Shown here: positions 6,913-10,990 of the stretch, one piece after another | How positions within the stretch are numbered: the first letter of the stretch is position 1 | Layout: each line of letters opens with the position of its first letter | Origin: Flavobacteriales bacterium | GTDB lineage: Bacteria; Bacteroidota; Bacteroidia; Flavobacteriales_E; Vicingaceae | DNA length: 10,990 bases | Direction: 5' to 3' | Assembly (NCBI GenBank): GCA_016763135.1 | Contig: JAESUI010000229.1 | Location: forward strand, 1 to 10,990 | Position numbers and translations under genes: made by a program | Notes under the pieces: model-generated | What the model was told of the DNA's origin: nothing | The model's database searches: none | The model's input: the letters and a program-made list of their open reading frames with translations, nothing else

Positions 6913-8370
6913 ATGGCATTAAAACAAACTTTCAGTCTAAAACTTCAGCAAAAATTATCACCGCAACAAATACAATTGATGAAGTTGTTGCAATTGCCTA
7001 CCGTTGCTTTAGAGCAGCGTATTAAAGAAGAAATGGAAAGTAACCCTGCATTAGACGAAGGTAAAGAAGATGAAGAACTAGAAGAGGAACAAGAAGATGA
7101 TTTTGGAAGGGAAGAAATAAGTGAAGCAGAAAAAGAATTTGATTTTGATGCCTATATCAGTGATGATGATACTCCTTCCTATAAATTAAACATTAGTAAC
7201 CACAGTAAAGATGATGAAGAAAAACAGATTCCTTTAAGTGGAGGTGCTACTTTTCAAGAATTATTAGAGGCACAACTTACCTTATTTAATTTAGATGATG
7301 ATGACCACACTATTGCTCTTCACTTAATTGGCAGTTTAGATGATTCGGGTTATTTACGTAGAGAAATCGAAGCCATTGTAGATGATTTAGCCTTTACTCA
7401 AAATGTAATGGCAGAACCCGAACATATTGAAAAAATATTAGCCATCATTCAACATTTTGACCCACCAGGAGTTGGTGCAAGAAATTTACAAGAATGCTTA
7501 CTACTTCAAATAAAAAAGAAAAGCGACCACTCTCTTCTTACTCTTAATGTTATTGAAATTTTAGAAAATTACTTTGAAGAGTTCACAAAAAAACATTATG
7601 ATAAAATAATAGATCGCTTAAACATTACTAGCGAAGATTTAAAAGAAGTAATAAATGAAATTTTAAAACTAAACCCCAAACCTGGAAATTCAGCAAGTGA
7701 TTCAGCAAAAGTAGTTCAGCACATTGTGCCAGATTTTAATTTAACCATTGAAGATGATGAAATACAATTAAGCTTAAATGGAAGAAATGCTCCCGAATTA
7801 AGAGTTAGTAGAACCTATGCAGATATGATGGAAGGTTATAAAGTACAAAAAGAAAAACCTTCTAAATCGCAAAAAGATGCTTTAATGTTTGTAAAACAGA
7901 AAATGGATTCCGCCAAATGGTTTATTGATGCAATTAAACAACGTCAAAACACTCTAATTACTACGATGCATGCTATCATTCGTCATCAAAAAGATTACTT
8001 TTTAGAAGGAGATGAAACATTGTTGAATCCAATGATTTTAAAAAATATTGCTGAAGAAGTTAATTTAGATATCTCAACCATTTCGAGAGTAGTAAATAGT
8101 AAATATGTACAAACTCCTTATGGTACCTTTTTATTAAAAACATTTTTTTCAGAATCGTTAAGTACAGATAGTGGTGAAGAAGTTTCTACAAGGGAAGTTA
8201 AAAAAATACTTCAAGATAATATTGAGGATGAGGATAAGAAAAAACCTTTAACTGATGAAAAGCTATCTTGTTTATTAAATGATAAAGGTTACAACATCGC
8301 ACGTAGAACTGTTGCTAAATACCGTGAACAATTAAACATTCCTGTTGCTCGTTTAAGAAAGGAACTATAA
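6913..8370 (+). CDS. rpoN: RNA polymerase sigma-54 factor
   Basis: This is the alternative sigma factor that directs core polymerase to -24/-12 promoters and needs an AAA+ activator to melt DNA. All parts are present in 485 residues: the Gln/Leu-rich activator-interacting region I (about 5-48), an acidic low-complexity region II (about 49-90, mostly Glu/Asp), the core-binding domain (about 110-300), the HTH region (about 375-396, followed by TPYGTFLLKTFFSES at 401-415) and the RpoN box ARRTVAKYRE at 463-472, which contacts the -24 element. The length is typical. The ATG at 6913 has an AT-rich upstream region without a Shine-Dalgarno sequence, normal for Bacteroidota. The next gene begins five bases after the stop. 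No activator (enhancer-binding) protein is encoded here, and I saw no convincing GG-N10-GC promoter in the intergenic regions. Confidence 0.97.
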   Translation: MALKQTFSLKLQQKLSPQQIQLMKLLQLPTVALEQRIKEEMESNPALDEGKEDEELEEEQEDDFGREEISEAEKEFDFDAYISDDDTPSYKLNISNHSKDDEEKQIPLSGGATFQELLEAQLTLFNLDDDDHTIALHLIGSLDDSGYLRREIEAIVDDLAFTQNVMAEPEHIEKILAIIQHFDPPGVGARNLQECLLLQIKKKSDHSLLTLNVIEILENYFEEFTKKHYDKIIDRLNITSEDLKEVINEILKLNPKPGNSASDSAKVVQHIVPDFNLTIEDDEIQLSLNGRNAPELRVSRTYADMMEGYKVQKEKPSKSQKDALMFVKQKMDSAKWFIDAIKQRQNTLITTMHAIIRHQKDYFLEGDETLLNPMILKNIAEEVNLDISTISRVVNSKYVQTPYGTFLLKTFFSESLSTDSGEEVSTREVKKILQDNIEDEDKKKPLTDEKLSCLLNDKGYNIARRTVAKYREQLNIPVARLRKEL

Positions 8371-8375
8371 GTTTA

Positions 8376-8981
8376 ATGAAAATAGCAGCCAAAATTATTT
8401 CTACTCTTTTTCACCCTTTAATTATGCCAGTCATAGGGCTGCTCATAATTTTTAATACTGATTCTTACATTAACTATACCGTCCCTTTTGAATTAAAAAG
8501 AGCTTTTATTATTTTAGTTGGAACAAGTACTTTTGTAATTCCATTATTAATTTCTTTGATGTTATTAAACAGGAAACTAATTAGTAGCTTAGAAATGGAA
8601 ACCCAAAAAGAAAGAATCATTCCATACGCTTTTACTATTATATTTTATGTTTTTACATTGTATATGCTGAAAAAAGCACCCATTTCCCCAATCATTTTCA
8701 ATTTTGTAATTGGTGCTACATTATCAGTTATCCTTGCTTTCATAATTAATATTAAATGGAAGATTAGTGCTCATATGATTGGTATTGGAGGATTAATTGG
8801 AGCGTTAATTTGTGTTTCTATTTTATTAGAAATTTACATTACTCCATACATTATCTTTGCGATTTTAATTGCTGGGCTAATTGGTTCATCCAGATTAGTT
8901 CTTAAAGCACATACCCAATTACAAATTTATGTTGGGTTTATAGTAGGGGTAATTTGCCAAATAGTTTCGTTATATTATTAG
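8376..8981 (+). CDS. PAP2-like integral membrane protein (degenerate phosphatase motifs)
   Basis: A 201-residue protein with six predicted membrane segments (about 8-26, 43-63, 84-99, 106-125, 135-152 and 157-170/185-199). It has no confident family name by eye, but three short stretches line up with the lipid phosphatase (PAP2) motifs: K78-x-R80-x2-P83 (compressed C1), S131-A132-H133 in place of PSGH (C2), and S172-R173-x5-H179-x3-Q183 in place of SR-x5-H-x3-D (C3). Both catalytic histidines and the C3 Arg are kept, while the Asp that polarises the nucleophilic His is Gln. It may be a divergent undecaprenyl- or phosphatidyl-phosphate phosphatase, or an inactive relative. It sits five bases after rpoN and is certainly co-transcribed with it, ending just before a terminator. 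Confidence 0.6.
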   Translation: MKIAAKIISTLFHPLIMPVIGLLIIFNTDSYINYTVPFELKRAFIILVGTSTFVIPLLISLMLLNRKLISSLEMETQKERIIPYAFTIIFYVFTLYMLKKAPISPIIFNFVIGATLSVILAFIINIKWKISAHMIGIGGLIGALICVSILLEIYITPYIIFAILIAGLIGSSRLVLKAHTQLQIYVGFIVGVICQIVSLYY

Positions 8982-8987
8982 CAAAAA

Positions 8988-9026
8988 AAAGCCGTTGTAA
9001 AAAAACAACGGCTTTCAATTTTTTAT
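8988..9026. terminator. Bidirectional rho-independent terminator
   Basis: The arms AAAGCCGTTGT (8988-8998) and ACAACGGCTTT (9005-9015) pair perfectly over a six-A loop. On the plus strand CAATTTTTT follows; on the minus strand the stem is followed by a run of eight T. It serves both the rpoN operon and the convergent DUF2795 gene. Confidence 0.93.
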
Positions 9027-9037
9027 TTCAAACAAAG

Positions 9038-9259
9038 TTAATATTCATCTTCATTAAAAAAGAAATCTTCTTTGGTTGGATAATCTGGCCAAATATCTTC
9101 AATACTATCATAAGAGTCATCTTCCCCTTCTAATTGTTGTAAGTTTTCTACAACTTCTAATGGTGCTCCTGTTCTGATTGCAAAATCAATCAACTCATCT
9201 TTTGATGCTGGCCATGGCGCATCTTCTAAGTGTGATGCTAATTCTAAAGTCCAATACAT
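9038..9259 (-). CDS. DUF2795 family protein
   Basis: A small soluble acidic protein of 73 residues. The first two thirds carry the DUF2795-type block APWPASKDELIDFAIRTGAP (14-33) and VVENLQQLE (36-44); the tail is rich in Asp/Glu and aromatics (DIWPDYPTKEDFFFNEDEY, 55-73). Proteins of this shape are common as stand-alone genes in Bacteroidota, and I know of no established function. It has its own near-perfect promoter (9289-9318) and terminator (8988-9026), so it forms a monocistronic unit. The start is set by the ATG at 9259, about 30 bases from the -7 box. Confidence 0.82.
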   Translation of the reverse strand: MYWTLELASHLEDAPWPASKDELIDFAIRTGAPLEVVENLQQLEGEDDSYDSIEDIWPDYPTKEDFFFNEDEY

Positions 9260-9288
9260 ATTCTAATCTATTAATTTCTAACTTACCG

Positions 9289-9318
9289 CAAAAATAGATT
9301 TTTTGTTCATTCACACAA
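9289..9318 (-). promoter_or_regulatory. Bacteroidota-type promoter of the DUF2795 gene
   Basis: On the minus strand, TTG (9318-9316), a 19-base spacer, then TATTTTTG (9296-9289) match the TTG-N19-TAnnTTTG consensus in both elements. It is the best promoter match in the window. Eight-base inverted arms (TTGTTCAT at 9303-9310, ATGAACAA at 9328-9335) flank the -33 box. Confidence 0.65.
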
Positions 9319-9378
9319 CAAAAAATGATGAACAATTGTTAATATCTTAAAGAAAATCAATAAATAGCTATTTACCAA

Positions 9379-9927
9379 CTACATACGAGGCTTCCAAAGA
9401 ACCTCATCAACAGCTTTATCGACAACTATTTTTCTTGCCAATACAAATAAATAATCAGACAATCTATTTAAATATTGTAACACTATTACTTCAACTTCTT
9501 CTATCTCAGATAAATGGCTGACAATTCGTTCTGCTCTTCTACATACGCATCTTGTAATATGACAATAAGAAACTGTCGTATGTCCTCCAGGTAAAACAAA
9601 TGACCTCATTTCTGGCAAATGCTCATTCATTTTATCAATTTCATTCTCTAATAAGATAATATCTTCTTCATTTATCTGGGGAACTTTCACTTTAGTATTT
9701 CCTGGCTCTGTAGCTAAAATAGAACCTACGGTAAATAACCTGTCTTGAATTTCTATTAAAATATCTATACTTTCCTTGTCAATTTCTTGATCTCGGATTA
9801 AACCAATGTAAGAATTTAATTCATCTACAGTTCCATAGGCTTCTATTCTAACATCATGTTTAGGTACTCTTTTACCTCCAAAAAGTGATGTTTGACCCTT
9901 ATCTCCTGTTTTAGTATAAATTTTCAT
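9379..9927 (-). CDS. PduO-type cob(I)alamin/cob(I)yrinic acid a,c-diamide adenosyltransferase
   Basis: This cytoplasmic, usually trimeric enzyme transfers the adenosyl group of ATP to Co(I) corrinoid, making coenzyme B12. The ATP-binding N-terminal motif TKTGDKGQTSLFGG (5-18) is intact, followed by AYGTVDELNSYIG (30-42), SFVLPGG (109-115), the CRRAER helix (129-134) and LNRLSDYLFVLAR (153-165), all typical of the five-helix Cob_adeno_trans family (PF01923). The length of 182 residues is normal. No other cobalamin gene is nearby; in Bacteroidota a lone copy usually serves salvage and supply to B12-dependent enzymes such as methylmalonyl-CoA mutase, which is an inference here. It diverges from prfB with only 52 bases between starts. 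TAATTTTA (minus, 9953-9946) is a 7/8 match to the -7 box but I saw no -33 element. Confidence 0.93.
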   Translation of the reverse strand: MKIYTKTGDKGQTSLFGGKRVPKHDVRIEAYGTVDELNSYIGLIRDQEIDKESIDILIEIQDRLFTVGSILATEPGNTKVKVPQINEEDIILLENEIDKMNEHLPEMRSFVLPGGHTTVSYCHITRCVCRRAERIVSHLSEIEEVEVIVLQYLNRLSDYLFVLARKIVVDKAVDEVLWKPRM

Positions 9928-9979
9928 TTGCTTGTTTTATTTAGCTAAAATTAATGATTATTTATATTATTTTTAACCC

Positions 9980-10990
9980 ATGATTACTCAAGAACAAGTT
10001 AAAGCATTAGTTGAGCGCCTGGATGCGTTGAGGGGGTACCTTTGACATTGATGCCAAGTTAATTCAATTAGAAGAAGAAGAGCAAAAAACTCATGACCCT
10101 AATTTTTGGGATAACCCTGATGGAGCTGAAAAGCAACTAAAAGTGGTTAGAAATATCAAAGTTTGGACCGAAAATTATTCATCTGTTTCTTCTGAAATAG
10201 AAGACCTTCAAGTGCTTTTCGATTTTAATAAAGAAGGAGAAGCCACTGAAGAAGAAGTAGACAGTCAGTACAATTCCTGTATTAAAAAAATTGAAGACTT
10301 AGAGTTTAAGAATATGCTAAGTGCAGAAGAAGACTCTCTAAATGCTGTACTTCAAATTACTGCTGGAGCTGGAGGAACTGAGAGTTGCGACTGGGCCTCA
10401 ATGTTACTGAGAATGTACCAAATGTGGGCAGAAAAAAATAATTGTAAACTTAAAACTATTGATTACCAAGCTGGTGATGTTGCTGGAGTTAAAACAGTAA
10501 CTATTGAAATTGAAGGGGACTTTGCTTTTGGTTATTTAAAAGGAGAAAATGGAGTTCATCGTTTAGTTCGAGTTAGTCCTTTTAACTCTCAAGGGAAAAG
10601 AATGACTTCTTTTGTTTCAGTTTATGTCTACCCATTAGTAGATGATACCATTGAAATAAAAATAAACCCAGCAGATATTACCTTAGATTTTGCTAGGTCT
10701 GGTGGTGCTGGTGGACAAAACGTTAACAAAGTAGAAACGAAAGTAATTCTTCGTCACGAACCTTCAGGAATTATGATTACAAATTCCGAAACTCGCTCTC
10801 AATTAAAGAATAGAGAAAAAGCCATGCAATTGTTAAAATCGCAGTTGTACGAAATTGAAATTCGTAAAAAAATGGAATCGAGAAGCGAAATAGAAGACAG
10901 TAAACTAAAAATAGAATGGGGTGCACAAATAAGAAGTTACGTGCTTGACGATAGAAGAGTGAAAGATCATCGTACAAACCACACCGTTAA
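9980..10990 (+). CDS. prfB: Peptide chain release factor 2, +1 programmed frameshift, 3' end outside the window
   Basis: RF2 terminates translation at UGA and UAA. The ATG at 9980 opens 21 codons ending LRGYL, then meets TGA at 10043-10045. Skipping one base (T10043) continues as DIDAKLIQLEEEEQ and runs open to the window edge, still without a stop (last complete codon GTT at 10986-10988). In the joined product the stop-codon recognition tripeptide SPF is at residues 199-201 (10575-10583) and the catalytic GGQ at 244-246 (10710-10718) in SGGAGGQNVNK. About 336 of the expected 360-370 residues are visible; the last stretch, IRSYVLDDRRVKDHRT, is the usual RF2 near-C-terminal segment. Regulation is autogenous: scarce RF2 lets the ribosome pause at UGA and shift. 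No firm promoter was found in the 52 bases upstream. Confidence 0.96.
10031..10046 (+). promoter_or_regulatory. prfB programmed +1 frameshift signal
   Basis: AGGGGG (10031-10036), TAC, CTT (slippery Leu codon, 10040-10042), TGA, C reproduces the classical RF2 recoding site: an internal Shine-Dalgarno-like hexamer three bases before CTT-TGA-C, with the C that makes UGA a weak stop. It differs from the Escherichia coli site only by TAC for TAT. Confidence 0.96.

Noticed and set aside
10043..10045. TGA early in prfB read as an inactivating mutation
   Set aside because: The surrounding AGGGGG-TAC-CTT-TGA-C is the classical programmed frameshift site and the +1 frame restores a complete RF2.
10777..10977. 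Minus-strand open frame within prfB
   Set aside because: It lies opposite the conserved GGQ-to-C-terminal part of RF2 and shows no family features.

Overview
The window is AT-rich and reads as chromosomal DNA of a Bacteroidota bacterium, probably Flavobacteriia-like. Several gene starts are preceded by the Bacteroidota -7 promoter element TAnnTTTG, start codons lack Shine-Dalgarno sequences, and the gene families (LytS/LytTR pair with a LiaF-like protein, DUF2795 protein, bacilliredoxin) fit that phylum. There are 13 genes, one interrupted and one cut by the right edge. No RNA gene, insertion sequence, CRISPR array or clear horizontally acquired block was seen.

Left part (1-3689, plus strand): pssA (phosphatidylserine synthase) and tadA (tRNA adenosine deaminase) are separated by one base. 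They are followed by an SGNH-type membrane-anchored hydrolase gene broken by an in-frame TAG, whose reading frame continues for 54 more codons and carries the catalytic Asp-x-His motif. Its restored frame overlaps a 12-helix-type membrane protein. That protein shows three evenly spaced His motifs reminiscent of the pseudo-threefold architecture of heme-copper oxidase subunit I/NnrS.

Middle (3673-6196, minus strand): a tightly packed cassette of LiaF-like membrane protein, LytS-type histidine kinase and LytTR response regulator. It is probably an envelope-stress sensing unit. A near-consensus promoter and a perfect 9+3+9 inverted repeat lie upstream of it.

Right part: a bacilliredoxin of the BrxA/BrxB family is closed by a 22-bp bidirectional hairpin. 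It is followed by rpoN (sigma-54) and a co-transcribed membrane protein with degenerate PAP2 phosphatase motifs. A second bidirectional terminator separates these from a minus-strand DUF2795 gene and a PduO-type cobalamin adenosyltransferase gene. Diverging from the latter is prfB (release factor 2), which has a textbook +1 programmed frameshift at codon 22 and runs off the window.

The most interesting points are the RF2 frameshift signal in a lineage that does not use Shine-Dalgarno initiation, the amber codon in the SGNH gene, the three-repeat His membrane protein, and the LiaF/LytS/LytTR cassette with its palindromic operator candidate.
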